NCBI RefSeq assembly: GCF_002811925.1
Contig: NZ_NPDS01000010.1
Coordinates: 138,334-202,333, forward strand
Direction of reading: 5' to 3'
Length of the DNA: 64,000 nt
Origin: Leptospira barantonii
GTDB taxonomy: Bacteria > Spirochaetota > Leptospiria > Leptospirales > Leptospiraceae
The notes beneath the pieces were generated by a model. It was given only the letters and a program-made list of their open reading frames with translations, ran no database searches and was not told where the DNA came from. Of this stretch, positions 21,171 to 34,415 are shown piece after piece. A program made the translations under genes and the position numbers. Position 1 is the stretch's first letter. Each line of letters opens with the position of its first letter.

Positions 21171-22121
21171 ATGTTTAGGATTTTGTCCATTTTGTTTCTC
21201 ATCTCTCTCCTTGTAGCCTTCGGCGCTTGCAAGGAACCCGTTCAAAAAACGGAACTGGAAGGTTTCGTAGTAAAAAACGTAATTCATCCCAACAACAATC
21301 CTTACAATAAGGACAAGGTGGAATTGGGAAAACTTCTCTATTTTGATAAGCGACTTTCTCTCAAAGGAGATACGAACTGCGCCATCTGTCATTCCGTGGA
21401 AATTCAAAACTCGGAAAAAAATTCAGCGCCGAGAAACAAGATCCACAATTCTCCGGCCCCATCTTTGACGAACGTAGGTTTGTATAAGGACGTATTCTCC
21501 GATCCTCAAGCGAACGATCTCGAAGATATCGTAAAGGAAAGAGTTCACACCGCGGTGATGTTGAAGGACGAAAAGACGATCGTCGCAAGACTCAATCAGG
21601 TTCCCGAGTACAGAGAACTTTTCGAGAAGTCCTTCGGATCTCCCGGCATCACGATGGACCGAATCGTTAAGGCGATCTCCGCGTTCGAAAGAACGATCGT
21701 ATCCAAGAATTCCAAATTCGATCGTTATGTGATGGGGGAAGAATCAGCGCTTTCACCCGCGCAGAAACGCGGCCTGGACGTTTTTATGAACAAGGCAAAA
21801 TGTTCTCAATGTCATAAAGGCCCGAATTTTTCGGATTCGGAAAAACACACCACGGGTTTGAGCGGAATCGAACAAAAGATAAGAACCCCGAGCTTACGCG
21901 ACGTGAGTAAGAAGAATGAATTCATGCACAACGGAAAGTTTACGAAATTAGAAGACGTCGTAGATCATTTCGTAAAAGGCGGTTCCAGAGGTTCCATCGA
22001 AGATCCTCTTTTGAAACCTTCCACGATTACGGAAGTGGAAAAGAAGGATCTGATCGAGTTTTTGAAATCTCTGGAAGGGGAATCTCATCCATTAGAAATG
22101 CCTAAAATTCCAAAGGCATAA
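21171..22121 (+). CDS. ccp: Di-haem cytochrome c peroxidase lipoprotein
   Basis: 316 residues from ATG 21171 (AGGA site 8 bases upstream; an ATG at 21162 is the alternative). The lipoprotein signal MFRILSILFLISLLVAFGAC has Cys20. Two c-type haem motifs are present: CAICH (N-terminal domain) and CSQCH (C-terminal domain), with 'LGKLLYFDKRLSLKGD' and 'NSPAPSLTNVGLY' typical of the CCP/MauG family. 'APSLTNVGLY' replaces the more usual N-R-x-P pattern. The enzyme reduces H2O2 using electrons from a small cytochrome, in the periplasm. A PerR-like box lies upstream, which fits induction by peroxide. Confidence 0.93.
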   Translation: MFRILSILFLISLLVAFGACKEPVQKTELEGFVVKNVIHPNNNPYNKDKVELGKLLYFDKRLSLKGDTNCAICHSVEIQNSEKNSAPRNKIHNSPAPSLTNVGLYKDVFSDPQANDLEDIVKERVHTAVMLKDEKTIVARLNQVPEYRELFEKSFGSPGITMDRIVKAISAFERTIVSKNSKFDRYVMGEESALSPAQKRGLDVFMNKAKCSQCHKGPNFSDSEKHTTGLSGIEQKIRTPSLRDVSKKNEFMHNGKFTKLEDVVDHFVKGGSRGSIEDPLLKPSTITEVEKKDLIEFLKSLEGESHPLEMPKIPKA

Positions 22122-22138
22122 TATAGGAGACTCGTTTC

Positions 22139-22567
22139 TCAACTTCCCGAATCTATTTTTTCCAAAAGCGCGATCAGGATTCTTCTTTCTTCAAAGGTCG
22201 TATGTTTATAGATCCTCGTGAACATTTTTCTGGAGGAGCGAACCACCGCGGATCTCGCGGCCTTTCCTTTTTCCGTTAAGACGATTTCCGAAATCCTAGA
22301 ATCCTGTACATTCTTAAAACGTTCCACGTAACCGTTGGCGACCAATCGTTTGACGATTTGTGTGACCGTGGATCGATCCCTAAAAACTTTTTTCGAGATG
22401 GAAGTCATCGACTCCGGAATTTTATTTCGTAAGGCGCAGAGAACGGCTCCTTGTGTAGGGCTTATATCCTTATACCCTTCTTTTTCATAACTCAAAGAAA
22501 GGCTGAAGAAGATTCTTTCCGAGATTCCGGAGAGTAAGTGTACGATCTTTTCGGGTTGCGCGCTCAT
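22139..22567 (-). CDS. MarR family transcriptional regulator
   Basis: 142 residues. The winged helix contains 'SPTQGAVLCALRNKIPESMT', the recognition-helix area 'VFRDRSTVTQIVKRLVANGY' and wing 'VERFKNVQDSRISEIVLTEKG', all typical of MarR/SlyA regulators. The start is supported by AGGAG 8 bases upstream. It is divergent from a hotdog-domain gene and a methyltransferase gene, and a candidate operator lies just upstream (22587-22604), so it probably represses itself and those genes in response to a small molecule. The ligand is unknown. Confidence 0.92.
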   Translation of the reverse strand: MSAQPEKIVHLLSGISERIFFSLSLSYEKEGYKDISPTQGAVLCALRNKIPESMTSISKKVFRDRSTVTQIVKRLVANGYVERFKNVQDSRISEIVLTEKGKAARSAVVRSSRKMFTRIYKHTTFEERRILIALLEKIDSGS

Positions 22568-22586
22568 ACAACACGGCTCCTAAAAA

Positions 22587-22604
22587 TGCTTTGTACCAAA
22601 AGCA
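22587..22604. promoter_or_regulatory. Candidate MarR operator
   Basis: TGCTTTGTACCAAAAGCA has six-base inverted arms (TGCTTT and AAAGCA) around a 6-base centre, 20 bases upstream of the marR start and between it and the divergent hotdog gene. The size fits MarR dimers. No experimental consensus was available for comparison. Confidence 0.4.
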
Positions 22605-22677
22605 AATACCGACATCGGAGATTCTTCTTCGAATCAAATACGTTGACCGATCCCGATCGAGTTATAGACAAATATTT

Positions 22678-23469
22678 ATGAAACAAACTTCATCCATTTC
22701 TAACTTTGAAAGTATTGAGATCAACGAAAAATACAACGGGCCTCCCAAGAGCGGAAACGGGGGATACGTCGCGGGTATTACGGCCAATCGAATCGAGAAC
22801 AACGCGGTTGTTATCAAAATTAGGGCGCCGGCTCCGTTGAACGAAACCTTGTATTATTCTCGGGACCCGAGCGGAAGCGGAATTAAATTATTGAGTAAGG
22901 GAACGAACTCGGTCATCGCGGACGCAAAGGAAGATTCAGAATTTTATATGGATGTTCCAGAGTTGAATTCTTCGTCGTTGGAAGGAATTCAAAATCCGGA
23001 ACAGGAATACCTGGGTTTTCACAAACATCCGTTTCCAACCTGTTTCGTATGCGGTCCGAATCGGAATCACAAGGACGGGATGAGAATTTTTCCCGCGAAG
23101 ATATCGGATCAGGTCGGGTTTACACATCTGCACGGCGCGTTTTGGAATCCTTGGAAGGATTTGAGCGGAACGGACGGAAAGATTCGCGATGAGATCGTAT
23201 GGGCCGCTCTGGATTGTCCCGGAGGTTTCGCGGCTTCTTATGTGGAACCGACCTTGATCGTATTGGTAAAATTGCGGGGACGACTTTTGGAAAGTATATT
23301 TCCCGAAGTTCCGTACGCGATTCAAGCCTGGGAGATCGGAAGGAATCGCAGACAAAGAATCGCCGGAACGGCGATCTACAGAATCGACGACCGCAAATGT
23401 GTGGCGTATTCGGAAGCATTGTGGATGGTTCCCGGAAACTGGAATCCGGACAATCAAAAAGAATTATAA
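22678..23469 (+). CDS. Hotdog-fold (PaaI/thioesterase-like) protein
   Basis: 263 residues from ATG 22678; an upstream in-frame start at 22591 would fall inside the candidate operator. Landmarks are 'NGPPKSGNGGYVAGI' near the N-terminus, 'APAPLNETLYYSR', and the middle motif 'FPTCFVCGPNR' (CxxCGP), which is common in bacterial proteins with two hotdog domains. 'IVWAALDCPGGFAAS' marks the second domain's central helix. Members are suspected CoA thioesterases, but catalytic residues are not obvious. It precedes a methyltransferase gene by 37 bases and is divergent from marR, so detoxification or degradation of a small aromatic or fatty compound is possible but unproven. Confidence 0.72.
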   Translation: MKQTSSISNFESIEINEKYNGPPKSGNGGYVAGITANRIENNAVVIKIRAPAPLNETLYYSRDPSGSGIKLLSKGTNSVIADAKEDSEFYMDVPELNSSSLEGIQNPEQEYLGFHKHPFPTCFVCGPNRNHKDGMRIFPAKISDQVGFTHLHGAFWNPWKDLSGTDGKIRDEIVWAALDCPGGFAASYVEPTLIVLVKLRGRLLESIFPEVPYAIQAWEIGRNRRQRIAGTAIYRIDDRKCVAYSEALWMVPGNWNPDNQKEL

Positions 23470-23506
23470 AAATTGAATATAATCAAAATCAAACGAGGGA
23501 CTGATC

Positions 23507-24139
23507 ATGTGTGTCCAAAAAACGCCTACCTTGAGCTTAGTAAACGCTTACTTTTTTCAAACCATGCAGGGATATTTACATTACAAATACCGGAGCATCA
23601 AAAGAAAACTTTTTGAAAACTTACCGGATAAGATCGTAGAGTTGGGTCCGGGAGTTGGTTCCAACCTGAGATACTTCAAACCCGGTACAACTTTATTGGC
23701 CGTAGAACCGAACGCAGGAATGCATTCTCTTTTGAAAAAGAATTCGGAGAAGTATTCCGTCAAAATCGAACTGGTAAACCTATCCGCGGAAAAACTTCCG
23801 TTTGCGGATTCTTCCGTGGACGCAGTGGTTTGCAGTTTGGTTCTTTGCACCGTTGAAAAACCGGATCAAGTTTTGAAAGAAATCAAACGTGTTTTGAAAG
23901 CGGGAGGAAAGTTCGTTTTTTTGGAACACGTTGCGGCGGAGCACGGATCCTGGATAGAATGGATTCAAAAGATCGTCTTTAAACCTTGGCTTTGGTTTTT
24001 TGAGGGATGTCGTCTGAACCGAGATACGTATCAAACTCTGCAGAACGCGGAGTTTTCGAATTTGAAAATCGAAAGGAGTTCGCTCTCTACGATTTTTTTA
24101 CCGATCCGACCCCATATATACGGGATTGCGACTAAGTAA
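23507..24139 (+). CDS. Class I SAM-dependent methyltransferase, METTL7-like
   Basis: 210 residues. SAM-binding motif I 'KIVELGPGVGSNLRYF' (about 42), motif II acidic 'LLAVEPNAGMHSLL', and post-motif 'LPFADSSVDAVVCSLVLCTV' and 'LKEIKRVLKAGGKFVFLEHV' are all present. The C-terminal section, 'WIEWIQKIVFKPWLWFFEGC' with 'LNRDTYQTLQNAEF', resembles the METTL7/UbiE-like branch that methylates thiols or small lipids. It follows the hotdog gene by 37 bases and is likely co-transcribed under MarR control. Confidence 0.9.
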   Translation: MCVQKTPTLSLVNAYFFQTMQGYLHYKYRSIKRKLFENLPDKIVELGPGVGSNLRYFKPGTTLLAVEPNAGMHSLLKKNSEKYSVKIELVNLSAEKLPFADSSVDAVVCSLVLCTVEKPDQVLKEIKRVLKAGGKFVFLEHVAAEHGSWIEWIQKIVFKPWLWFFEGCRLNRDTYQTLQNAEFSNLKIERSSLSTIFLPIRPHIYGIATK

Positions 24140-24148
24140 TAAAGAAAT

Positions 24149-25843
24149 TTATTTTTGTTCGGAAGTGTTCGAGGCGGATGCCGCGCTTTGAAGCAGTGCG
24201 GGGTCCGCCATCTTCATCAAACGATCGATGATATCGTTTACGTTGACGCCGAATTTTTCGAAGATATGATTCTTAGCGAGTTCGTAACGAAGAATGTCGA
24301 TGTTCAACTGAATCTTGGATTGAGTCACTTGGAGTTCGGATTGAATCACGTTGTCCAAAGCGGCCTTAACTGCGACCGCCGTGAATCTACCCTGACGAAA
24401 ACGTTCGGAAAGACCCCTGTAGTATTTACTTGCTTCTTCCCTTCTCTTTTTTGCGCCTTCAAAAAGATCCTTATCCGCGACAATGGCCGCATAACGGTTC
24501 GACAATTCTTCTTTGATGCTCAGTTTGAGTTCGGCTTCTTTCTTTTCTAAATTCTCCACATCCAATTTGGCGTTTCGAATATCGGCCTTGATTCCCTTGT
24601 CCCAAAGAGGATAAGAAAATTGGAATGCGGCGTAAGCTTCCGGATATTTAAAGGAAGCGATTCCTCGGTTCGTATCGGAAATGTTCTGTTGAGGAGAAAC
24701 GATGTTCTGACCTCTCGTGGAATAAGCTCCCGATACTTTCAACGAAGGCATGTCTTCGGCTTCTTTGATTCTCAGATTGAGTTCTGCGATTTCCCTTTGT
24801 TTGCGAAGATTCTTCAGATCGGTTCTATGATCCAAAGCGAATAGATAATCCTTTTCCACTTCGAAGTCCGCAGGAACCTCTTCTTGAAGATCGGTAACAC
24901 CTTCGATTTTGGAAGTTGGATCCGCGTTTAAAATACGAATCAGGTTTCTTTCCGCTTCCTTACGGGAAACCTTCGCCTTTTCCAAGTTCCCCGCGGTTTG
25001 GGAAAGAATGGAACTCCAAAGATTCACTTCAAAATTTTCTGAAAGACCGAGGTTGCGTTTTCTTGCGGTAAGGTCGCGGATGTTTTTTGTGTTGGATTGC
25101 AATTCTTCCAAGGTTTTCACGTTGGAATCGTAGATATTCAAACTCCAGTATTGAACGAGGGTTTGAACCACGAGTTGGGAAAGAGTATAGATCAATTCTT
25201 CCCTTTTGATAACCGTATTTTGTCTGATGATTGCGTCTTTGTCTTTCTGAGTTTTCCCAAAGCTATATTTGAGAAGTTCCTGGCTTAAAGTGATCGTAAG
25301 CGCACTTGTGTACTGCGGAGGAATCGCAAGAAAAGTCAGGTTTGACGGAGTGGTTTGCGGGTTTTCAAACGCGCTTGTATCGAAACGGGTAGTGCTTGCT
25401 TCGAACTTTGCGTAGGTTCCGGTTCTGAAATTCTTTTCAACACCGACGCTGAGTTTGTCCTGACTTTGTTTTTGTCCGGCAAAGACGTTGTTTCGGTTGT
25501 TGGGAAGATTCGTTTTAAAGACCGTGATCCCGCCTATGAGATTCCAAGTGAACTGAGACTCGTTTTTGAGTTCCGTTCCGTCGGCTTTTACGTATTCCAT
25601 CTTTGCGTTTTGGATCGTGATGTTTTTTTCGAGGACGTGATTGACCGCTTCACGAAGAGTTAAACGCAGTACCCTTCTCGAATCGCTTAGGTTCCCTTCG
25701 GAAGATTTTTTTTCCTCTTCCAAAACGGCCTCTTCCGGTAAAATGTCCTCACCGATTATAGGTTGCGTTGCTACAAAAAGGATGGTTCCGAAAATGAGAA
25801 GATTTCTGAATTTTCCGCGAGTCCTTTCCTTTTTGAGATCCAT
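24149..25843 (-). CDS. TolC family outer-membrane efflux protein
   Basis: 564 residues, somewhat longer than E. coli TolC. Signal peptide (about 13-32, '[20 protein letters not shown]'), then an acidic segment and two repeats of the OEP coiled-coil/beta-barrel unit: '[20 protein letters not shown]' and '[20 protein letters not shown]' in the first half, and '[20 protein letters not shown]' with long helices in the second. The mature C-terminus is a Ser/Ala-rich tail. It forms the outer-membrane duct for type I secretion or RND efflux; no inner-membrane partner lies adjacent on the same strand, so it may serve several pumps. It is convergent with the methyltransferase gene 9 bases away. Confidence 0.9.
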   Translation of the reverse strand: MDLKKERTRGKFRNLLIFGTILFVATQPIIGEDILPEEAVLEEEKKSSEGNLSDSRRVLRLTLREAVNHVLEKNITIQNAKMEYVKADGTELKNESQFTWNLIGGITVFKTNLPNNRNNVFAGQKQSQDKLSVGVEKNFRTGTYAKFEASTTRFDTSAFENPQTTPSNLTFLAIPPQYTSALTITLSQELLKYSFGKTQKDKDAIIRQNTVIKREELIYTLSQLVVQTLVQYWSLNIYDSNVKTLEELQSNTKNIRDLTARKRNLGLSENFEVNLWSSILSQTAGNLEKAKVSRKEAERNLIRILNADPTSKIEGVTDLQEEVPADFEVEKDYLFALDHRTDLKNLRKQREIAELNLRIKEAEDMPSLKVSGAYSTRGQNIVSPQQNISDTNRGIASFKYPEAYAAFQFSYPLWDKGIKADIRNAKLDVENLEKKEAELKLSIKEELSNRYAAIVADKDLFEGAKKRREEASKYYRGLSERFRQGRFTAVAVKAALDNVIQSELQVTQSKIQLNIDILRYELAKNHIFEKFGVNVNDIIDRLMKMADPALLQSAASASNTSEQK

Positions 25844-25933
25844 GTAAGTGCCTACTTAATGGACATGGTTGAATGCAGGAAGTTTTTTACAAATCGAAAA
25901 ATGAATTTTACGGGTCTAAAAGAGAACAATTCA

Positions 25934-28009
25934 ATGAATTTACATTCACATAATCCCAATCGTCTCCTTCAAGAGAAAAGTCCTTATCTCCAACAACATG
26001 CGTACAACCCTGTGGACTGGTTTCCATGGGGTGAGGAAGCCTTAACCAAAGCAAGGGATCAGGACAAACTCATATTCTTATCGATAGGTTATGCGACATG
26101 TCATTGGTGCCACGTGATGGAGAGAGAATCCTTTGAAAATCAAACCATTGCGGATTATCTAAATTCTCATTACGTTTCGATCAAGGTGGATCGGGAAGAA
26201 CGGCCCGATATCGATCGAATTTTTATGGACGCGTTGCACGCGATGGATCAGCAGGGAGGTTGGCCGCTCAATATGTTTTTGACTCCGGACGGCAAACCGA
26301 TCACCGGAGGAACGTATTTTCCGCCCGAGCCGCGATACGGAAGAAAGAGCTTTTTAGAAGTTTTGAATGTGATTCAGGGTGTGTGGAGCACGAAACGTCA
26401 GGAACTGATCACGGCTTCCACGGAACTTTCGCAATATCTGAAAGAATCCGGAGAAGGACGCGCGAACGAAAAACAAGAGGCAGGTTTTCCTGCGGAGAAT
26501 AGCTTCGATGCGGGATATTCCCTTTACGAAAGTTATTACGATCCTCAGTTCGGCGGCTTTAAAACGAATCATGTCAATAAATTTCCTCCGAGCATGGGGC
26601 TTTCGTTTTTGCTTCGATATCATCATTCTTCCGGAAATCCCCGTGCGCTGGAAATGGCCGAAAACACGCTTTTAGCGATGAAACAAGGCGGAATTTACGA
26701 TCAGGTCGGGGGCGGTCTTTGCCGTTATTCCACCGATCATCACTGGTTGGTTCCTCACTTTGAGAAGATGCTCTATGACAATTCTTTGTTTTTGGAAAGC
26801 CTTGTGGAATATTCTCAGGTTTCCAAAAAGATTCCCGCGGAGTCGTTCGCATTGGACGTGATCGATTATCTACATCGGGACATGAGAATTCCAGGAGGTG
26901 GAATCTGTAGCGCGGAAGACGCCGACTCGGAAGGAGAAGAAGGACTTTTTTATATCTGGGATCTCGCGGAATTCAGGGAAGTCTGCGGCGAAGATTCTTC
27001 CTTGCTCGAAAAATTTTGGAACGTTACCGAGAAGGGAAACTTCGAAGAGAAGAATATTCTTCATGAAAGTTATCGAAGCGCGGTCGCGAAACTCGACTCT
27101 GAGGAATTGAAGCGCATCGACGCGGCCTTGGAAAGAGGCAGAAAAAAACTTTTGGAAAGAAGAAGCAAACGGATTCGTCCCTTGCGCGATGATAAGATTC
27201 TTACTTCTTGGAACGGTCTTTATATCAAGGCTCTTGTCAAGGCCGGTTCCGCGTTTCAAAGGGAAGAATTTTTGGTTCTCGCGGAAGAAACGTATTCTTT
27301 TATAGAAAAAAATCTGATCGATTCAAACGGAAGAATCTTACGAAGATTCCGAGACGGAGAATCCGGTATATTAGGATATTCGAATGATTACGCGGAGATG
27401 ATCGCGGCTTCGATCGCGTTGTTCGAAGCGGGTCGAGGAATTCGTTATCTGAAAAACGCGGTCCTTTGGATGGAAGAGTCGATTCGTTTGTTCCGTTCTC
27501 CTGCGGGTGTGTTTTTTGACACCGGATCGGACGGAGAAGTTCTTTTGAGAAGAAGCGTGGACGGTTACGACGGTGTGGAACCTTCTGCGAACAGTTCTCT
27601 TGCGTATTCTTTGGTGAAGTTATCCTTGCTCGGTGTTCACTCGGATCGCTATCGCGAAATTGCGGAATCCATCTTTTTGTATTTTACGAAAGAATTGTCC
27701 ACACACGCTTTGAGTTATCCGTTCCTTCTTTCCGCGTATTGGACTTATAAACATCATTCGAAAGAAATCGTTTTGATTCGTAAGAATGGAGAAGCGGGTA
27801 AGGATCTTTTGTCCGCGATCGGTAAGAAGTTTTTACCGAACTCGGTGGTTGCCGTCGTAAACGAGGACGAACTCGAGGAAGCGAGAAAACTTTCTTCTCT
27901 TTTTGAGGCAAGAGACAGCGGGGGAGGCGCGCTCGTGTATGTTTGTGAAAACTTTGCGTGCAAACTTCCCGTGGACAACGTTGCCGATTTGGAAAAGTTT
28001 CTCGAGTAG
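25934..28009 (+). CDS. DUF255 thioredoxin-fold protein (YyaL/spermatogenesis-associated 20-like)
   Basis: 691 residues from ATG 25934; longer in-frame starts (25901, 25763) would extend into the divergent TolC gene. The N-terminal thioredoxin-like domain opens with '[20 protein letters not shown]' and contains '[18 protein letters not shown]', a CxxC with the family's W, and '[11 protein letters not shown]'. The C-terminal two-thirds is a six-hairpin glycosidase-like (alpha/alpha toroid) domain, seen as '[20 protein letters not shown]' and '[18 protein letters not shown]'. The family is widespread with unknown biochemical role, and the conserved hairpin-domain residues hint at carbohydrate binding. 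It is divergent from tolC and ends just before a repeat element. Confidence 0.93.
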   Translation: MNLHSHNPNRLLQEKSPYLQQHAYNPVDWFPWGEEALTKARDQDKLIFLSIGYATCHWCHVMERESFENQTIADYLNSHYVSIKVDREERPDIDRIFMDALHAMDQQGGWPLNMFLTPDGKPITGGTYFPPEPRYGRKSFLEVLNVIQGVWSTKRQELITASTELSQYLKESGEGRANEKQEAGFPAENSFDAGYSLYESYYDPQFGGFKTNHVNKFPPSMGLSFLLRYHHSSGNPRALEMAENTLLAMKQGGIYDQVGGGLCRYSTDHHWLVPHFEKMLYDNSLFLESLVEYSQVSKKIPAESFALDVIDYLHRDMRIPGGGICSAEDADSEGEEGLFYIWDLAEFREVCGEDSSLLEKFWNVTEKGNFEEKNILHESYRSAVAKLDSEELKRIDAALERGRKKLLERRSKRIRPLRDDKILTSWNGLYIKALVKAGSAFQREEFLVLAEETYSFIEKNLIDSNGRILRRFRDGESGILGYSNDYAEMIAASIALFEAGRGIRYLKNAVLWMEESIRLFRSPAGVFFDTGSDGEVLLRRSVDGYDGVEPSANSSLAYSLVKLSLLGVHSDRYREIAESIFLYFTKELSTHALSYPFLLSAYWTYKHHSKEIVLIRKNGEAGKDLLSAIGKKFLPNSVVAVVNEDELEEARKLSSLFEARDSGGGALVYVCENFACKLPVDNVADLEKFLE

Positions 28010-28203
28010 TAAATTCAATTTTGCAGGCGCTTTGTCGGAGTTCCGACAAGGCCGAGGGTCGAATCGCGTTTGACAGGATGCGATTTTTCTGTTAGAGGAG
28101 AATTGCGGGAGTTTTCCCACAAACCCGCCACCTCCACCCAATGCGGGTGGGGGCCGCCTCGCGATCACGATCGAATTGTCGGAGTTCCGACAAAGTGCGC
28201 GCT
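28010..28203. repeat. Hairpin element flanked by two identical palindromes
   Basis: The 18-base sequence TTGTCGGAGTTCCGACAA, with 8-base arms, occurs identically at 28032-28049 and 28176-28193. Between them lies a GC-rich element (28101-28155), with CCTCCACCC at 28131-28139 pairing with GGGTGGGGG at 28145-28153 around a 5-base loop. It matches the element at 1551-1608 in order and most bases. The block sits between two convergent genes, where it may fold in RNA and end transcription from both sides. Confidence 0.85.
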
Positions 28204-30925
<2,722 letters not shown>

Positions 30926-30961
30926 GATCGACGGACCGATCCGAAAGGAACGGTTTCTCCT

Positions 30962-31333
30962 TTAGAGTTCCATTCTCTTGGCGTCTCGCCAGAGTCTGTC
31001 TAGATTATAATATTCTCTTTTTTCGGGAGTCATGATATGAATGATGATTTCGCCGAAATCTAAAAGTGTCCAACCCGAGTTCGCTGAGGTTCCGGTTTTA
31101 TCCGCTTCCTTGTGCGCTAGTTTATATTCTTTTAATGTTTTTCTGACTTCTCTTGCGACTGCGTTCGCTTGAACGGCCGAGTTGACGGTGCAGATGACGA
31201 AGTAACTTAGATAGCTATTCACACCTTCTAAGTTTAGAATGCTGACTTCTTCACATTTTTTATCCACCATGATGTCGTGGATGATCTGAAGAATTTCTTT
31301 GGTTGTTGGGTTTTGTTTGGGAGCGGGGGTCAT
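30962..31333 (-). CDS. rsfS: Ribosomal silencing factor RsfS
   Basis: 123 residues. '[20 protein letters not shown]', '[20 protein letters not shown]' and the terminal '[20 protein letters not shown]' followed by 'YYNLDRLW' are diagnostic for the RsfS/YbeB/Iojap family. It binds ribosomal protein L14 on the 50S subunit and blocks joining with 30S when nutrients are scarce. It begins 6 bases after the LCP protein gene. Outside Leptospira, rsfS commonly lies near nadD and a LytR-type gene; here the LytR-type gene is present directly upstream. Confidence 0.96.
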   Translation of the reverse strand: MTPAPKQNPTTKEILQIIHDIMVDKKCEEVSILNLEGVNSYLSYFVICTVNSAVQANAVAREVRKTLKEYKLAHKEADKTGTSANSGWTLLDFGEIIIHIMTPEKREYYNLDRLWRDAKRMEL

Positions 31334-31339
31334 GAATCT

Positions 31340-32533
31340 TTATTTTCTCGGTTCGTAATCGGAGCCGACCACGACGGTCGCGTCGAGGCCAAGATCCTTT
31401 CTCAGTACGTGATGTACTTCTGCTTTTTCTAATACTGTCGATATGCGGTCCATGATCGCCGTGTTTCCGGAACGATCGATGACCACTGTTTTAGGAAATC
31501 CTTTTTTCCAAGCGTTGTCCGCGGCGAGAACCTTGATTCTTTTATCGGAAAGAATACTGCGAACGTCCTTTGCAAGACCCGCTACTTCGGTTCCGTTCAA
31601 CACTTCGGTTCTTGCGAATTCCGCGTCCATAAAAACATCGGAGTTCATGTCCTTGGAGAATTTGCGAAACGCAACTCTGGCTCTCGCTATATCGGTCTTC
31701 AGATAAAGTTTTTTCGTCTTAGGGTCGTTAGACGGTTCACCCGGAAGTTCCGAAATGCCGAATTGAATTCTTCTGGAATTGGCGAACTTAACAAGACTTA
31801 CAAAATCCTCTTTGGAAAGATCGGATTCGATCAGACTGTGAGCGAAGATCAGAAGAGGAGTGGTTAAGAATTCTTTTCTTTGGGAAAGAGTTTCATACAA
31901 AGTAAGCACCGCGCTTTCTTGACGGCTGATTCTTTCCAAGTAATCCAAGGTTTCTTTTTTATCCATCTTACTCGCGTAGTCGTACACGTCTTGACCGGAC
32001 ATCGTATAAACGCCCGGTTCACGGTTGTATTCGGAAGAATTGCGTACGGTTTTGTTATCCGTATAAACGCTCAAACCTCCGAGAAGATCCACGATACGAA
32101 TCCAATTGGATGCGGTAAGAGAAATCGTATAATGCGGCTTGGCTCCGATCAAATCGGTGACCGCGCTTTTCACGGAGGACTTGGCCCCCGATTTCAAAAG
32201 ATCCAAGGAATCGTCCGGATCGTCGAACGATGTGATCGGATGAATAAAATATAACGCGCAACGATTGTTCGAAGGAAACAAGGTTGCCAAAACGCCGAAT
32301 TCGTATTCTTCGTTATCGCCGAGAGCATGAAATAAAAAATAGATCGGTTTACCGGCCGCGATTTTTTCTTCCAAACCGGTTCGATTGAATTTGCTAATCA
32401 GAAAGATAAGTGCGGAAAATAAGAGAATACCCGCGGCGATATAAAGCGGCCAGCCGGTTGTTTTTTTAGAAGGTTCTTTTGAATCCAAACGTGCGCTCCG
32501 ATTCCATTTCAAACCGGAAAACCTGACTGTCAA
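31340..32533 (-). CDS. LCP (LytR-CpsA-Psr) family protein with LytR_C domain
   Basis: 397 residues. The first codon is TTG in this reading; no ATG is available upstream of the membrane helix (about 27-47, '[20 protein letters not shown]'). The LCP-like domain (about 55-270) has '[16 protein letters not shown]', '[15 protein letters not shown]' and '[15 protein letters not shown]', and the C-terminal LytR_C domain (about 300-390) has '[20 protein letters not shown]' and '[13 protein letters not shown]'. LCP enzymes attach glycopolymers to the cell wall or lipid carriers. Many Gram-negative relatives have diverged active sites, and the usual Arg-rich pyrophosphate-binding cluster is not evident here, so the activity is uncertain. 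Confidence 0.84.
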   Translation of the reverse strand: MTVRFSGLKWNRSARLDSKEPSKKTTGWPLYIAAGILLFSALIFLISKFNRTGLEEKIAAGKPIYFLFHALGDNEEYEFGVLATLFPSNNRCALYFIHPITSFDDPDDSLDLLKSGAKSSVKSAVTDLIGAKPHYTISLTASNWIRIVDLLGGLSVYTDNKTVRNSSEYNREPGVYTMSGQDVYDYASKMDKKETLDYLERISRQESAVLTLYETLSQRKEFLTTPLLIFAHSLIESDLSKEDFVSLVKFANSRRIQFGISELPGEPSNDPKTKKLYLKTDIARARVAFRKFSKDMNSDVFMDAEFARTEVLNGTEVAGLAKDVRSILSDKRIKVLAADNAWKKGFPKTVVIDRSGNTAIMDRISTVLEKAEVHHVLRKDLGLDATVVVGSDYEPRK

Positions 32534-32675
32534 ACGGTTATTTTCCGAATGTTTTTCGTTTCAAAGCGGAGAATCGAATCGCGTACGATCGAACTTTTAT
32601 TGACGAAGATTGAAAACTTCCTAAAAATCCATTCTTACGTTTTAAATCCAATCGGCCTTTGCCCGGGAGAATCAA

Positions 32676-34298
32676 GTGAAATCAACGATGATGAATTATC
32701 AACTAACCGTTCCCGCCATTTTAAGAAGAGCTTCCGAGGTTCATCCCGAAAAAGAAATCGTAACGAAGATGAACGACGAATCGATGCACCGTTATACGTA
32801 CGGAGAATTTTCGGTTCGTGTTAAAAAGCTGATCGATTCTTTGCAAAAACTCGGGATCAAACCGGGGGATCGGGTCGCGACGTTTGGGATGAATCATTAT
32901 CGGCACTTGGAAGTTTATTTTGCGGCTCCTTCGATGGGTGCCGTTCTTCACACGTTGAACGTCAGACTTTTTCCGGAACAACTCGTGTATATCGTAAACG
33001 ACGCGGAAGATTCCGTGATCTTCGTGGATAAAAGTTTGAGTAAGATTCTTTACGATCTGCTTCCTCAGTTTAAAAAGAAACCGAAGTTCGTTCTGATGGA
33101 CGATCTCGAGGCGATGGAATCCGCGCCTTTGCCGGATTTAGTAGATTATGAAATTCTAATTCAGAATGGAAATCCGGATGTCGCCTTACCCGAGTTAGAC
33201 GAAAATTCGGCCGCGGGAATGTGTTACACATCGGGAACGACCGGAAATCCGAAGGGAGTCGTATACAGTCATCGTTCGATCTATCTGCACAGTATGTCGA
33301 TCTGTATGTCCGATAGTCTCGGGGTTTGCGAGAAGGAAACGATTCTTCCCGTGGTTCCGATGTTTCACGCGAACGCCTGGGGAATTCCGTTCGGTTGTGT
33401 GATGACCGGAGCGATTCTTGTGTTTCCGGGAAAACATCTTTTGGGTCACGGGCTTGCTTCCCTTTTGGAACAAGAGAAGGTGAGTATGGCCGCAGGAGTT
33501 CCCACGATTTGGAACGTACTCTACCAACATCTGAAAAAGAATTCCTACAACCTAAGCAATCTTCATACGATGATCGTCGGAGGATCGGCGGCGCCCCAAT
33601 CCATGATCGAAGGATTCAAAAACGATTTTGGAATTCACATTCTCCACGCGTGGGGAATGACGGAGTTGTCGCCGGTCGGAACGGTGTGCAGACTCAAAAC
33701 GACGATGAAGGACTTAAACGAATTAGAAAAATTGCATATTCTTTCCAAACAAGGACCCGCTGTCGCCGGTGTGGAACTCAGAGGAATCGACGATCAGGGA
33801 AAGGAAATTCCAAAGGACGGAAAAACTCCGGGAGAGATGATCGTAAGAGGACCTTGGATCGCTTCTTCCTATTACGGAAATCCAAGCCGAGAATCGTTTA
33901 CTTCAGACGGTTGGTTTAGAACCGGAGACGTGATTACGATCGATGCGCATGGTTATGTTCAAATCACGGATCGCAAAAAGGATCTGATCAAAACAAGGGG
34001 AGAATGGATTTCCAGCGTCGAGATGGAAGGTTATGTTTTAAAAGCTCCCGGTGTTTTGGAAGCCGCGGTGGTCGCCAAACCCGACGAAATACGTGGAGAA
34101 GTTCCGGTCGTGTTTGTGGTCGCAAAGGAAGGTGAAACCGTGGATAAAAAATCCGTTCTTGAAATTCTTAGGGAGAATTTTGCGAACTGGCAAGTGCCTC
34201 ATCAAGACGACATTCGTCTGATCGACGCGATTCCGAAAACGAGCGTGGGTAAGTTCGACAAGAAGGTTTTGCGTGCGGGAATGGCTAAACATTCTTGA
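32676..34298 (+). CDS. Acyl-CoA ligase (AMP-binding), long/medium-chain type
   Basis: 540 residues. I choose GTG 32676, since GGGAGA lies 5 bases upstream; ATG codons at 32688 and 32691 are alternatives. The AMP-binding fold has '[20 protein letters not shown]' (P-loop, about 185), '[14 protein letters not shown]', '[20 protein letters not shown]' and '[20 protein letters not shown]', with the C-terminal catalytic Lys in '[15 protein letters not shown]'. It activates a fatty acid to acyl-CoA with ATP. It resembles medium-chain or aryl ligases in the '[13 protein letters not shown]' branch. Free-standing; divergent from the LCP gene. Confidence 0.94.
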   Translation: MKSTMMNYQLTVPAILRRASEVHPEKEIVTKMNDESMHRYTYGEFSVRVKKLIDSLQKLGIKPGDRVATFGMNHYRHLEVYFAAPSMGAVLHTLNVRLFPEQLVYIVNDAEDSVIFVDKSLSKILYDLLPQFKKKPKFVLMDDLEAMESAPLPDLVDYEILIQNGNPDVALPELDENSAAGMCYTSGTTGNPKGVVYSHRSIYLHSMSICMSDSLGVCEKETILPVVPMFHANAWGIPFGCVMTGAILVFPGKHLLGHGLASLLEQEKVSMAAGVPTIWNVLYQHLKKNSYNLSNLHTMIVGGSAAPQSMIEGFKNDFGIHILHAWGMTELSPVGTVCRLKTTMKDLNELEKLHILSKQGPAVAGVELRGIDDQGKEIPKDGKTPGEMIVRGPWIASSYYGNPSRESFTSDGWFRTGDVITIDAHGYVQITDRKKDLIKTRGEWISSVEMEGYVLKAPGVLEAAVVAKPDEIRGEVPVVFVVAKEGETVDKKSVLEILRENFANWQVPHQDDIRLIDAIPKTSVGKFDKKVLRAGMAKHS

Positions 34299-34367
34299 AG
34301 TCGATCTTAGAAGAAGTTTATTTTAAGAGGAAGTTGCGGCGATTGAAACGTCCTATTTCAATTTGCC

Positions 34368-34396
34368 TTGACGGATCATTTTGAAAAAAGCAAAAT
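34368..34396 (+). promoter_or_regulatory. Possible sigma-70 promoter for the toxin-antitoxin operon
   Basis: TTGACG (34368-34373) and CAAAAT (34391-34396) are 17 bases apart, 20 bases before the MntA-like start. The -35 box matches five of six positions and the -10 box four of six. Confidence 0.4.
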
Positions 34397-34415
34397 AACG
34401 TAACGGATCGATACG

